Positions 31,470 to 43,069 are shown, counted from the first letter of the stretch. The stretch is DNA of 64,000 nt from Doryteuthis pealeii (GCA_023376005.1 CM042157.1:60430773-60494772), one strand, 5' to 3'. The notes: generated from the sequence alone by a model not told the origin. Numbers and translations are program-made.

Positions 31470-31763
31470 CCATCATTTGAGATGTATTATGTTTTTTACA
31501 AAAATCAATATAATTTCATAATCTGATAACTTGACCAATTCTCATTCAGAGGATCTCAAATTTTAACAGCATGTGTAGAAACAACTCAAAATTCTATGTT
31601 TAATATCTAATTTTTTTAATTTTTTTTTTTAGGTATTGAAAAAGAAAAGGCATTTAAACATTAAACATAGAATTCTAAGTTGTTTCTCCACATGCTGTTA
31701 AAATCGAGATTATTTGAATGAGAATTAGTCAAGTTATTAGATTATGAAATTACATTGATTTTT
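31470..31763. mobile_element. Foldback with about 105-bp arms
   Basis: The left arm 31501-31605 ('taatttcataatctgataac', 'acagcatgtgtagaaacaac') pairs with the right arm 31660-31763. Outside the left arm, 31470-31500 ('atcatttgagatgta') is one diverged copy of the unit amplified on the right. Confidence 0.8.
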
Positions 31764-32480
31764 CTGAAACACCCTGTACATTTCAAATGATATCAATTTC
31801 TTTTTCTGAAACACCCAGTACATTTCAAATGATATCAATTTCTTTTTCTGAAACACCGTACATTTCAAATGATATCAATTTCTTTTTCTGAAACACCCAG
31901 TACATTTCAAATGATATCAATTTCTTTTTCTGAAAACCCAGTACATTTCAAATGATATCAATTTCTTTTTCTGAAACACCCAGTACATTTCAAATGATAT
32001 CAATTTCTTTTTCTGAAACCCAGTACATTTCAAATGATATCAATTTCTTTTCTGAAACACCCAGTACATTTCAAATGATATCAATTTCTTTTTCTGAAAC
32101 ACCCTGTAAATCTCAAATGATATCCATATTTCTGAAACACCCTGTACATTTCAAATGATATCAATTTTTTTTTCTAAAACACCTTGTAAATCTCAAATGA
32201 TATCCATATTTCTGAAACACCCTGTACATTTCAAATGATATCAATTTTTTTCTGAAATACCCTGTACATTTCAAATGATATCAATTTTTTTTCTGAAACA
32301 CCCTGTACATTTCAAATCTGTACATTTCAAATGATATCAATTTTTTTCTGAAACACCCTGTAAATCTCAAATGATATCATTTTTTCTGAAACACCCTGTA
32401 AATCTCAAATGATATCAATTTCTGAAACACCCTGTAAATCTCAAATGATATCCATATTTCTGAAACACCCTGTAAATCTG
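31764..32480 (+). repeat. Tandem array, about 18 units of about 40 bp
   Basis: Unit: 'tgaaacaccctgtac' + 'atttcaaatgatatc' + 'aatttctttttc'. Two subtypes, 'acccagtacatttc' (left half) and 'accctgtaaatctc' (right half), indicate stepwise amplification. The unit contains 'caccctgta', i.e. an outer end of Tc1-type form read in reverse. Confidence 0.92.
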
Positions 32481-33484
32481 AGAAATGATGAGGGACACAA
32501 AAATGCACAAAGAATTCAAATTTGCTTGGATAAAGAATGCAAAGAATTTTTTAATACTTCATGGAATTATTTGGTATTCATAAGGTTAAGCTTAGCTTCA
32601 TGGAGCAACCTTCTCAAAGGCATTACCTATCCTCTCATCTAAAAAGGCGTAGAGTCAGGTTTATTGATTGATGCCTGAGACCCCCTGCCCTACAGGGGTA
32701 AAATGCCAATAGAGCTAAGCTATATTTGGCACCACCCTTAACAACGCTACATGCATGTATTACATCCTGCTTTGGGAGTCACACTTAGTGAAATGGTTAT
32801 TTGGATACTACTAAATACATACATATATACACACTACCTATGCCCCACCACACACATACATACATACAGATACGCTCACCCTCATATGCATATACATGCA
32901 TATATGCTATGCATTGCATTAAATAACCCCTAGCTTTTGGCTATGTTAGTCACAACAATTTTTCTTCAACATCCGATGACATAAAGAGAAAATATTCAAA
33001 CACTTATTTATACTCTCAAAACTACAGTAATACAATCAAAATAATCAATGTAGTCTAGACCTTGATGTAGCTTACCATGCTTACTTGGATATTCCAGACA
33101 TACTGAACCCCACCTCTGATACACAATAGCATTGATATTTGTCCATATTATATGCAGAGACATTATAAATAGTAAACAATGTTAAGCAAAATCTTTATTA
33201 TCTTAACTAATAGGCTTTGTTTTAGTATCGGTTATGTGGGGACATTTTCGACCAAAGTGGTTAGACCGAAAAACAAATTGGCCAAAAAAGTTGCTTGTTA
33301 CACAAGTATATATAGTAGATAATAATACTTATAAAAATAACAAAAATAGTAAAAGGCCAGTTACAGAAGACATTAACAACATTAGATAGTCAAATTAATT
33401 AATAATTAGTAGCAATTACTCATTAGATATTATATTGATTACAGTATTACTTTTACCCTTTTATAGTTAGTTACAGGCTTTATT
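32481..33484. other. No gene recognised
   Basis: Mixed AT-rich DNA with 'cataca'-type simple repeats near 32816-32900. Confidence 0.45.
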
Positions 33485-33620
33485 TGGAGGCACTGGTGTC
33501 GTCAAAGAAAATGGACGGCTAGCTAAGTAAAAATTCAGAGCGAGGCTGTTATTTCCCTTCACACTAATGCCCTTGGGAAAGGCATGTGTCAATCTCTTCT
33601 TTCCCTATAAGTATGGGCAA
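33485..33620 (+). repeat. SINE-B, strongly diverged
   Basis: 'ggaggcactggtg', 'gcgaggctgttatttccctt' and 'cccttgggaaaggcatg'. Confidence 0.6.
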
Positions 33621-33679
33621 AATTCACCAGCATAAACATCTGTGTAGTTCGTTTGTTAAGCCTTTGCTTAGTTAATAGT

Positions 33680-33975
33680 TTGGTGTTTTGTTTTACGGCA
33701 TATCAACCCTTCTCAGGTTATTTAATGCCGAATCAAGTCATTTTTATAATCAAATGACAGGTTGCTTACAGTACTGCTGTTGCTTAAGTGGTCACCCAAT
33801 TAAGTACTGAATAGGTGCATTGCTGCTTAACTTCGGTGATCTAGCAGGAACCGGTGCTTTCAGTGTGAATTGACTAGCGTTTAGTTAATAATCATAATCA
33901 AAATCAATGGACGAACCTGAAGGCACATTTAGTGCAACGGTTATCATCATTGGAAAATGTATTCAGCAACCCAAT
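33680..33975 (+). repeat. R3 head, R7 and SINE-B head fragments
   Basis: R3 head 'acggcatatcaacccttctc' (33698), R7 'gttgcttacagtactgctg' (33762) and SINE-B 5' piece 'gtgcaacggttatcatc' (33932), in series. Confidence 0.55.
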
Positions 33976-34310
33976 TGATTTTAACGGCATATCAACCAGT
34001 TTAGGGTTATCTTATACCTAGAGCTTAGGAAATCACATTTACTGTACATATTTATATTTTATGTGAAGTTGTTTTTTAAGAGGCTTTTTTTTTGCAAGAC
34101 AGTCCTATCAAATACAAATTTTTAAAACAAATCTACCACTCCAGGTTAGAGTGGATCTGGGAGTAATGGCAATGAAGGGGTACTCCACACTTACCAGGTC
34201 TCCAGAAATGGAGCCTCAACTCCAGATGCAATTTAGTGTCCTGTCCAGAACACCTTTTTTGGGGGGAGGTGGTCTGCATGGGATACAGTCTAATATATTC
34301 TAAGCCAACA
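33976..34310 (+). repeat. R3 copy
   Basis: 'acggcatatcaaccagttta' to 'ctaccactccaggttagag', 'gcaatgaaggggtactccac' and 'atgggatacagtctaat'. Confidence 0.75.
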
Positions 34311-34366
34311 GGACAGAAATACATTCAAAAGTTTTAGTAATCAATTGAAATGATTATAACCATGTT

Positions 34367-34644
34367 TTAGGGCTGGGTTAGCTCAGTCGGTAGACCGTTC
34401 GGCTAGAAACCACAAGGTTCCTAGTTCGATACTGGCCCTCGCGCTAACTCAGCATATGAGTAGCACAGTAAAGTAAGAAGCTGATGGTAGGTGTGGCGTA
34501 GTGCAGTAAAGTAAGAAGCTGATGGTAGGTGTGGTGCTCAACCTCAGACGCAAAAAACAATCTCCTTCGTCTAGTACTAGTGAAAAGGGGATAGACTCCC
34601 TCACTGATTGGCTGATACCGACTTTAGACCACCCCGATGACTTT
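34367..34644 (+). repeat. SINE-A, 13-bp TSD, internal duplication
   Basis: Flanked by 'ttataaccatgtt' at 34354-34366 and 34645-34657. The block 'agtaaagtaagaagctgatg' plus 'gtaggtgtgg' is present twice (about 34466-34500 and 34505-34540), lengthening the element by about 38 bp. Confidence 0.9.
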
Positions 34645-34685
34645 TTATAACCATGTTACAACAATTGCACTAGAAAACCTATATA

Positions 34686-35560
34686 CAGTGGCACCTTAAA
34701 TTATGAGTGACCCAACTTATGAGTTTTCTGAGTTACAAGCTGGACCTTGGTCGATTTTTTGCTTCGTGTTGAGAGCTACAATTTCAGATATGAGTGAGTT
34801 TCAGATAAGCTTATGTTAATAAGTTCACTAAAAACATTTAAGTTTCCAAATATTATGCCAAAGAAAAAATCTGGTTAAGTCCTACTTAGTGGACATAAAT
34901 TCCACCATTGTATGTCACCCCACCGAAAGAAACAAAATACTAAAAAAAATTAAGGAATTAACCGAATTTAATGAAATTTTCAGTGTTGATACATTAATAA
35001 ATAAAAGATAAAATGCACCAGTTATTTTATCTAAAAGCTTTTACATTTTTTAAGGTCAATTAACTTTGAACCACGTATGTTTGTGAATCTGTGTTACACC
35101 TCAAAGATACTTGGTTCAAAGTTAACTGACCTGAAAAAATGTAAGAGTTTTCAATTAAAATAACTGGTGCATTACATTGTTTATTCATTATTATATTAAC
35201 ACTGAAAATTTCATTAAATTCAGTTAATTCCTTTATTTTTAGTATTTTTTTTCTTTCGGGCGTGATATACAATGGTGGAATTTATGTCCGTGAAGTTCGA
35301 TTTAAACAAAAATCTTATTAATGAAACAAAAAAAAATTTTAAAACATATTACTGCACATAATTCATTACATACTATTTTATTATATTTTCATACAATACA
35401 GCGTGTTTTTTTGTTTTTTTTCTTATTTAAAAAGATATACCAAAAAAAAATAAGGTGTTTTGGGGGCTGCTGGAACAGATTAATGGTATTTCTGTTTATT
35501 TCAATGAGGACATTGAGTTACAAGAGGAACAAATTAAACTTGTAAGTCAAGGTACCACTG
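34686..35560 (+). mobile_element. Tigger/pogo-like non-autonomous element, TA TSD
   Basis: Ends 'cagtggcacctta' and 'aaggtaccactg' are near-complementary and flanked by TA. Subterminal 'cttatgagttttctgagtta' and 'cttgtaagtcaagg' match the pattern of Tigger-type ends. 875 bp without transposase. A separate palindrome is nested at 34893-35290. Confidence 0.78.
34893..35290. mobile_element. Palindromic foldback nested in the pogo-like element
   Basis: Outer ends 'ggacataaattccaccattg' and 'caatggtggaatttatgtcc' are complementary. Arms of about 170 bp continue through 'ggaattaac', 'gcaccagttattttat' and 'ggtcaattaactttgaacc' around a short loop near 35090. Confidence 0.85.
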
Positions 35561-35564
35561 TATA

Positions 35565-36040
35565 CATTTGTATTACGATTTCCGATTTCTTAAAGGTGTG
35601 AGCCAAGACCAGATGTGATTTTGGATACTTTATACTTCGGCACTTACAAATCTCACCTCATAAAAAATAGCCATCTATTTAAACATGACATATAATCCTA
35701 AAAAGCTACATTGAAATTTATTGTCTACTAAGAAGACTGTACACCATAAATTTCTGGTATGTTCACAACAAAATTTAAACTTTAAACTTTCAGTCACTAA
35801 CTAGCCAGATTTAATTAATATATGCTGCTTAAATGAAAAACTATACAAACCTTTTAATTAATTTTTTAAATTGCTTCTTTTTTTTTTTCAAGAAAGCATT
35901 GAGCTATCAGGTTCTAAAAGTGGCAGTGGGAAATTTTAATTGCTCTTTCGAAAAGACCTTCAAAGGCCAGACTTATATTGTTATGGTTGTAGATTCCTCA
36001 ACCCTGCCCTAAAAGACATAATGAAGTCAAAGGCATTGTC
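35565..36040. other. No feature recognised
   Basis: AT-rich DNA. Confidence 0.4.
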
Positions 36041-36046
36041 TGATGT

Positions 36047-36193
36047 TTAGAGATGAGGCTTGATAATTTGAATTTTTCGGACTGTTGTCCTCATCTTTAT
36101 TGTTATATACACAATGTTTTGGACGATGTGCCCTTTGGCCTTCTTCACAAAAACAAAAAAGATGAGGACAACAGTCCAAAAAATCTAATACAA
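36047..36193. repeat. FBR, short foldback copy
   Basis: 'ttcggactgttgtcctcatc' pairs with 'gatgaggacaacagtccaaa'. The CCTGAAGAAGG core is largely deleted, leaving 'tggccttcttcac'. Confidence 0.7.
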
Positions 36194-36269
36194 AAGGTAT
36201 TGCTCTTTTCTGGTGGTTCAGTAAATACATCATTAGCAAAGTGTGCAGAGTGGCCTATTGCCAGTATCA

Positions 36270-36455
36270 GCTGAAAAGTAAGGGAGTCTATCCTCTTTTC
36301 GCTAGCGTAGACCAGGGATTTTTTTTTTCTGAGGTAGAGTGCCACACCGATCGTCAGCTCCCAGATGCTGTTTCACTGCACAGATCAGATTAGCCAGGCA
36401 GTGCTACTCATGTGCCATGTTGGTGAGGACCAGTATCAAAACCGGATCTTTGAGG
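36270..36455 (-). repeat. SINE-A, partial
   Basis: 'agggagtctatcctcttttc', 'agagtgccacaccgatcgtc' and 'gtgctactcatgtgcc'. The tRNA head is lost after 'accggatctttg'. Confidence 0.75.
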
Positions 36456-36569
36456 AGGGAAAGTGGATTTAATGGCAAAATATAATCCAAGGATTACAAA
36501 ATGTAGATAATATAGGTCGATATAAAATGGTTATAATCTTAATTCAAGTACAAAACCTTTCCATTGACT

Positions 36570-37035
36570 CTACCGACAGAGAAGCTAAGCTTAGTAAATT
36601 ATTAGAAGTGGCTACCTGGCGTTGCTTAGGTAGAGGTATGGGGCAGAGATAGTCTCACAGATCCATTATTGTTGAATTGCAAGAGGGATCCCTGCAGGAT
36701 GCCCCACTAAAATCCCTATGTAAAAAAAAATAAAAGAATAAAAAAATTTAAAAAAAGGACACCTTATGTTGATCCATACACTCTGAAAAGAAAAATTAAT
36801 GTCTATTTAAATTATTAAGTGCAAAAAAAAAAAAAAAAAAGAATTCTATGCTGTTATTTTAATTTTATTTTTTGTAATTATCGTCATGAATATAAATCAA
36901 ATCTTCATTATTTTTGCTCAAAAACCAAGCCCTGGTGATATTTAATGTGTATATATATTTACTTTGTCGTTAATTGTTTTATTTTCAAAGTTTCCTCCAG
37001 ACATACACATACACACAACTGCCTTTTATATATGT
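36570..37035 (+). repeat. R8 repeat
   Basis: 'ctggcgttgcttaggtagag', 'cagatccattattgttgaat', 'aaaccaagccctggtgat' and 'actttgtcgttaattg' to 'tttatatatgtatat'. Inverted counterpart at 57955-58385. Confidence 0.65.
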
Positions 37036-37064
37036 ATATTTAACAAAATGCGTAGGCATACTTA

Positions 37065-37155
37065 AAACTGATGGCCAATAGGGATAGATGGCAAGAGAGT
37101 GTCAAGAGAATTGTTGCTATCTCCACGACTCAAAGATGATTAGTGACTTGGATTC
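37065..37155 (+). pseudogene. LINE tail fragment
   Basis: 'gatggccaatagggatagat', 'ggcaagagagtgtcaagaga' and 'ccacgactcaaagatgat', the 3' end of the 51454-type LINE. Confidence 0.55.
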
Positions 37156-37179
37156 TCACTGGGTGCCCCATACTTCTAC

Positions 37180-37720
37180 ATTGTGCTACACTAAGCTAAG
37201 CAAATTATGGCAAAATGCATAGGCATAGTTTAAGCTGAAAAACAGTGATATAAAAGTAGCAATACACATCTCTGTATGTTGGAACAATTAGAATCCGCAA
37301 ACTAAAACTAAATAGATTCTTTTTTTTTTTTAAAGAGAATTTTCTACAATGAATAGAATGGAATCTGTTCGTCAAGCACAATTAGAAAAGCAAAAAGCAA
37401 AAAAAAATTTTAAAAAAAATGTTTTTTCTCCCCTCGCCTCAAGGGATTGTAGTATTGTTCTTTTAGTACGAATCAATTTGACCTGAATAGACTTACTCAA
37501 GAGGTTGAGAATAAAATAAATAAAAAAAAGAGAGAGAGAAAGAAGAGATCAACAGAGAGAAAGGAAAGAAAGAAAAAAAAGAAATAATGAAGGAATTAAA
37601 GAAAAAGAAAATTTGCTTTTAAAAGTAGTTAATTTGGCGTAAACCTTTCAACTCGTATTCATTTTTTTAAATGATTTTCATACACAACTCAAAAACAATG
37701 ATTTTGCATCAAAGAAGATA
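37180..37720. other. A/GA-rich DNA, no gene recognised
   Basis: Purine-rich 37540-37600. No coding signal. Confidence 0.4.
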
Positions 37721-37724
37721 AACT

Positions 37725-37830
37725 ACTTGGTTGGTTGATTTATGGCATATCAACCCTTTTTAATTGGTTGGTTGGTAGTTAAACAGCATATCAACCTTTT
37801 TGGGTTATTTAATGCCAAATCTTGTACTTT
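37725..37830 (+). repeat. R3 head, doubled
   Basis: 'ggcatatcaacccttttta' and 'cagcatatcaacctttttgg' lie about 45 bp apart, so the head is partially duplicated. Confidence 0.65.
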
Positions 37831-37857
<27 letters not shown>

Positions 37858-37864
<7 letters not shown>

Positions 37865-38122
37865 TTACCAACACCTCCACAGGAGCAGGATTTCTTAAAG
37901 CAGTGCTTAACAGGTCTGAATTCAGAGGTTTCCTTCTAGACTGGTTACCTAACCAAGGTTAAAGAGCCAATCTGCTCTATTATTTACCCATAGCTGGAGG
38001 AAGAATAGCTGGATTTATACCTTTCCCAAGGGTATTAGTTCTAGGTGAAATGCATACAGCCTCAGGATTTGAACTAGTCTCACAATGTCCATTTCCTATG
38101 ATATTACACCACGTGCCTTATA
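37858..38122 (-). repeat. SINE-B
   Basis: Begins next to (CA)n(TA)n. Has 'acctttcccaagggtattag' and ends at the 'aggcacgtggtgtaa' head on the reverse strand. Confidence 0.85.
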
Positions 38123-38494
38123 TATGTAAATTTTTAAATTTATCATTAACTTCATGTGTTACAATAAACTGGTAGAAATAATTTACATTAACTTGCAAAC
38201 AGATCTATTTGACCAATAGATGGGACCCTAACAGGTACTACCACAAAATTCTACCTGCAAAGAACAAGAACAGATCTTTGGAAGAATGCATTAAAAACTG
38301 CTAGAATATGGAATAATAAATAATGGACTCTCTTGTCGATTTCAACACATGAGGGTTCATCCAATGAACAACCTACACAGTGGTTTGTTTATAGTGGTGA
38401 AGGCTTGTGTTGAACCATCCGCACTTTTTAGTACAGTCGATAGAAATGAATTGGTACACTAGGAATACCACAAACTCAATAACTGACCTCAGGA

Positions 38495-38705
38495 TTTTCA
38501 GATTCAGTGTTTCCTTCTCCTAGACTGGTTACCTATCCAAGGTTAAAGAGCCCGTTCTGCCCTATTATTTTACCCATAGCTGGAGGGAGAATAGCTGGAT
38601 GCATATCTTTCTCAAGGGTATTACCACTATGTGAAAATGCAAATAGCCTTGTCCAGGATTTGAATTTGGGTTGACAATTCCATTTCCTATGATGATAATT
38701 GTTTC
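38495..38705 (-). repeat. SINE-B, 3' end truncated
   Basis: 'gattcagtgtttccttctcc' to 'ttccatttcctatgatgata'. Confidence 0.8.
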
Positions 38706-38736
38706 TGAAATAAAGTAAAACAAATTGAACTGATTA

Positions 38737-39160
38737 TTGTTACTGCTGTAGCAACTGACTCCCCCTGTTTGGTCTGGAAGAGTTATCTTCCCTTGTTTTG
38801 TTTTCTACCGCCAGGGGTGCTGACTATTTAATCAAGAAAGCGCCAAGTTTGAACTCTCTTGTCTCCGGGATGGCAACCAGCACACATAGGTTAGACATTT
38901 GCGTCTACACCCTTTTATATGTAGGGGGGGGGTCGCCTAAGTAAGTGACATTACTTTATGAACTCTCCATAACTTCTTCATAGTACATTCTATTCATATA
39001 TATGTTATTTATGTATCTACTTTATCATTTGTATACGTATTCCTGTATAAATGTTTCTCCACGCGCTCATGTAATAAAGTCTATGTTTGTTACACTTCTC
39101 AATCTCCTTTGTCGGAATATGTCTGGTACTTTTATATATCCACATTGGAAGGCCACCTAA
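38737..39160 (+). mobile_element. LTR-like sequence
   Basis: Possible start 'tgttactgctgtagcaactg' or the internal TGTAGC. Contains 'ggttagacatttgcgtctac', echoing 'ggttagactcttggtctac' of the solo LTR at 18935, and polyadenylation signal 'aataaa' at 39073. No clear TSD or second LTR was found, so boundaries are approximate. Confidence 0.45.
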
Positions 39161-39167
39161 ACCTTCC

Positions 39168-39595
39168 AACCGCAGGCCCTGACACTAACTTTTTTCATGA
39201 CTGTCCCGAACAAAAATTATCGACCATCCCAAATGGGGTTTGGACCATCCCGAAATCAAAATATCATACTGGGTTGTGAATCGTAAATGAAAGAATTTTG
39301 TCCTCGCACAGTGTTTAAGGATTTGGAAAGAAGAGAAATGAAGGGTTAGTAGTACATAATTCGGTCCTTTTAAACTATCTCCCTCCACCATTATTCATTA
39401 CATGGTTTTGAGAATAGACCTGCGGCATCGTAGCCTCAATTTAAGGTCAGCATTTGGGCAATCACTGGATGGCTAATATTGGAATGTAGTACTAACTTTT
39501 TGGAAAAATTTTTACTGTCCCCGGCAAACTGTCCCAGATGACGTACTGATCATTCCGGATGTCATTTTTATTGTCCCCGGGACGACGTTAAATAC
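39168..39595 (-). mobile_element. MITE-D, longer copy
   Basis: Starts 'ccctgacactaacttttttc' and ends 'attgtccccgggacgacgtt'. It shares 'tttggaccatcccgaaatca' and 'ggcaaactgtcccagatga' with the 21812 copy in reverse. About 200 bp of extra internal DNA (39268-39470). Confidence 0.7.
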
Positions 39596-39599
39596 AACC

Positions 39600-39954
39600 A
39601 AATATAATAATAACATTTAACCCCACACTGCTCTTATTGGGTTCTCTAGATTTGTGATCTTGTGTCAGACTAAACTGATCTTGATAACTGAAAATAACTG
39701 CCATGCCATAGAGCAATAGTCAGAAAGCTAGGCTCACAGACCATTACTTCTATTTGTAAGATTGATCCTCACTAAATGCTCTACCCTTTTTTGCCTTGTG
39801 TCAGACAAGCTAAACAGTTACCAAAAGTAATTTGCTACAGAGCAAGGATCTAAAATGCAAGGACAAGAAATAGCCATTATGTTTTGGGGAAGACACAGCA
39901 TATCAAAGGTGAGGTGGGCAGAAGGATACACAATCTCTAACAATCATGGTAAAG
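39600..39954. other. No feature recognised
   Basis: No repeat or coding signal was seen. Confidence 0.4.
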
Positions 39955-40126
39955 TCATCTGGGTGGCATAAAGTCGGTATCAACCAGACAGCGAGGGAGT
40001 CTATCCCCTTTTCACTAGCGCTAGACCAAGAAGATTGTTTGGGCATCTGAGGTGGAACACCACACCTACCATCAGCTCCTCACTTTACCACACAGATCCC
40101 TGTGCTACTCATACACTGACTTGGCA
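39955..40126 (-). repeat. SINE-A, head missing
   Basis: 'gtcggtatcaaccagacagc' to 'tcatacactgacttggc', then an abrupt junction with SINE-B. Confidence 0.8.
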
Positions 40127-40228
40127 TAATACCCTTTCCCAAGGGCATTAGCGCTATGTGAAATGCAAACAGCCTTGTCTAGGATTTGAACTTGGGTTGA
40201 CGACTAACCATTATACCACATGCCTCCA
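40127..40228 (-). repeat. SINE-B 5' part
   Basis: 'accctttcccaagggcatta' to 'ataccacatgcctcc'. It is joined to the SINE-A without spacer. Confidence 0.8.
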
Positions 40229-40519
40229 TAGAATATGGAATAATCTTCAACAGTCAATCATCCCAGTGCCAAATAATGTATTCAAAAATAGATTGGACAG
40301 ATATTGAGAGAGCCAGCCAATGAAATATGATGATTACAGGACCATAAAAACAAAGTAAATAGAGGCTGATGAAGAAAAACTTCAGATCAGTAATCTAATC
40401 AAATTTGACAGGATATAAATCCAGGATGTAATCATCGCTTATGTTGCTTCCAGTGAAAATCATGGGAAATAGAATTTTTGGAACATAACTAGATGATATA
40501 TATATATATATATATATAT

Positions 40520-40757
40520 ACAGTGATGCTGATAGCATTTTTATTTAGTGCGTCCTGGGAAGCACATATTTGCTTTGAATGAGTCCCCGGTAAAATTTAC
40601 GGGTCCCAACTAAAGCTGTCTAACTCCTACTTTGTAACCTATCCTGTGTAATTCATTTCTAAGAAACTATTGAAATGTGTTTACAGTTAGCTTGAAATGG
40701 TGAGGGAAGAAAAAGAAAAACACTGGGATGTATGGATATGTACCTATCAGTATCTCC
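40520..40757 (+). mobile_element. MITE-C
   Basis: 'acagtgatgctgatagcatt' start and 'ctatcagtatctc' end. Internal 'gcacatatttgctttgaatg' and 'gggtcccaactaaagctgtc'. Abuts a (TA)n tract. Confidence 0.8.
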
Positions 40758-40795
40758 ATATGTATGTGTGTGTATTATATAAGTAAAAAAAAGTA

Positions 40796-40885
40796 AAGAC
40801 GACAGGTAAAGTTAGTATCAGCCAGTCAGCGAAGGAGTCTATCCCCTTTCAATAGCGCTTTCTGGACTCATACGCTGAGTTCAAA
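40796..40885 (-). repeat. SINE-A 3' fragment
   Basis: 'aagacgacaggtaaagttag' and 'cagccagtcagcgaaggag', then truncated. Confidence 0.7.
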
Positions 40886-41021
40886 CAGCCAGCAACATTC
40901 AAAGTGGCGAAGTTCCAACATGTAGTTTATGTGAAAGAGTGTCTCTCTGGCCTGGTGAGTCATCTGAGAAAACACAAGATAGAGTGGCAAATGCTACTGA
41001 CTCGAACACGAGTTGACAGCC

Positions 41022-41026
<5 letters not shown>

Positions 41027-41073
<47 letters not shown>
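41027..41073. repeat. (TA)n microsatellite
   Basis: About 46 bp of TA. Confidence 0.97.
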
Positions 41074-41075
<2 letters not shown>

Positions 41076-41921
41076 TGTCTTCTCTGTACAGAGTAGAAAT
41101 TGTATTCTATACTAATTTCAAAGAACTATTAAATCAAAGATCTGAAATTTGACAAACGAAATGGTGGCTCAACAGTTATAAAAAAAAAAAAAAATTAAAA
41201 AAAAAATAAAAACTTGTGTTTAGGGCAGGTTTATTTGTCACTTATTTTTTTTTTTTAGAAAATCATATAACTTAGTTGGTGAAAGCTAGAGTTTGGTGTG
41301 ATAAGAACTGAAACAAAAATTAGATTCCTAATTTTAAAACTTAATTGATCATTTAGTTTTAAAGATCATCTGAAAAATTCTACAGAAATACCTCATTCCT
41401 GCAGAATTTTGCTGAAAAACTGACTTCAAAATTTTTTATTTCAATAATAAATCCAATAAAAATGATATGTTCATTCTGATCTTAAATCTATGTTATCATC
41501 TCTTCAACAAAGTGCTCGATGAATAAGGCCTTGTGCCTAAATTAGTTTTGTCCAACATAACAACCATCAGACTAACTAGATTAGACTATTGCACTGGTGA
41601 CCGCTCACTTTAAAAGATTGAAAATAAAATCCTGATAGTCTCCCCACCCCTTCACAAGGTGCTTTTTCAACACATTTGTCACATTTATTCAAGGCAGGGC
41701 CCAAGACGGACTTATTTTTAGATTTAAAAAACAGAACAAAAACAAAAAAAAACAACATTCCTTCTAAACATGTTGGTCTTACTGAATGAAATGCATGAAT
41801 CAATAATCCCTGTGGATCTTTGCAAATGTTAATCTGCTAAGGAAATCACATATTTAACACACTGACCCATGGCAACTATTTACTGCCAATCTAGAAAGAT
41901 ATAGATCAATGAATGAAGGTA

Positions 41922-41928
<7 letters not shown>
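41074..41928. other. No gene recognised
   Basis: AT-rich. The reverse open frame 41576-41803 has no recognised motif. Confidence 0.4.
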
Positions 41929-41977
<49 letters not shown>

Positions 41978-41992
41978 ATGTGTGTGTGTGTG
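41929..41992. repeat. (TA)n(TG)n microsatellite
   Basis: TA about 45 bp, then TG. Confidence 0.97.
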
Positions 41993-42106
41993 CTGTAAAA
42001 AGTGAAAAAACACAAGTTTCATTAACGAATGATGTTTAATGATGAAAATTGTTTTTTTTCAATTTTTACAACATTACACATTGTATTTACTTCCACTTTT
42101 TCTTCA

Positions 42107-42345
42107 TTGGGTTAGCTCAATCAGTAGAGCATTTGGCTAGAAACCACAAGGTTCCTAGTTCAATACCAGCCCTCATCAACTCAGTGTATGAGTAGCACAG
42201 GAATCTGTGCAATAAAGTAAGGAGCTGATGGTAGGTGTGGCGCTCCACCTCAGATGCAAAAACAATGCTTCATTTAGCGCTAGTAAAAAGGGGATAGACT
42301 CTCTTGCTGATACCGACTATAGGCTACCCTGATGACTTTACTTTA
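42107..42345 (+). repeat. SINE-A
   Basis: 'gggttagctcaatcagtaga' head, 'ggttcctagttcaatacc' B box, tail 'gatgactttactttata'. Several CpG sites have become TpG/CpA compared with other copies. Confidence 0.88.
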
Positions 42346-42469
42346 TACATATAAAATTATATATATAAAATGGTATGAAAAACACATGTTAATTGAATTT
42401 ATTTTTACAACTTTTGCATTGTTAATATTGCCAGTATGTATGTATGTATGTAACTAAAAAATGGTGGAA

Positions 42470-43069
42470 TAAAAGCAGATAAAATACAAACAACTTCATT
42501 CAATTGATATTTCACTTCAGTGTGTTAATGAGGCTTCTTCAGAAATCTATTTGAGACAAATGTGTGTATATACTGAAGAGTTGGAGGTAGGGTGGAAGAA
42601 AAGAGGTGAGCGCAGATGCATCGGAAGGTATGAAGAAAAAGAGAAAGAAAGGGAGGGGGAAGTGTCAACAAGGATACAGTGGCTCGTATGGGAGTTCAAA
42701 GCAGTGCGGTCAAGGTAATTGAAAGACTAGGGTGCTGGGAGGCATCAGACAGTGGCTGGTGTCTGTCGGGCTAAAGTTGAGATGGGAGATCGGAATTTTT
42801 TTTTTTTCATATTTGTATTTCAGAGATTCTGTGATTTTTGCCTTTTCACCTATGTTATCAGAACATAATATCAGAATGAACATGTCTATTTTGATTTTCA
42901 TCATATTCGATAGAAGCAATAATACTAATTTGTTTCAATGTGCTCACCTCCTCTGTCTATCTTTCCCTACTCTTTCATTCTCTCTCATATTTTTTCTGTG
43001 TAGCATTTCTATTTTCTTCACTTTCTTTCTTTATAAAAAAAAAAACAAAAAAAAAAACGGATTAACAAC
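42470..43069. other. Unrecognised region; G-rich 42580-42770
   Basis: 'gtgttaatgaggcttcttca' resembles the tail-type motif in FBR, but no partner was found. The open frame 42732-43076 has no recognised motif. Confidence 0.35.

Noticed and set aside
31764..32480. CRISPR-like array
   Set aside because: Units are contiguous with no unique spacers, in a eukaryotic context.
42107..42345. SINE-A as target of selection because of CpG loss
   Set aside because: CpG to TpG/CpA changes are the ordinary decay of methylated repeats.
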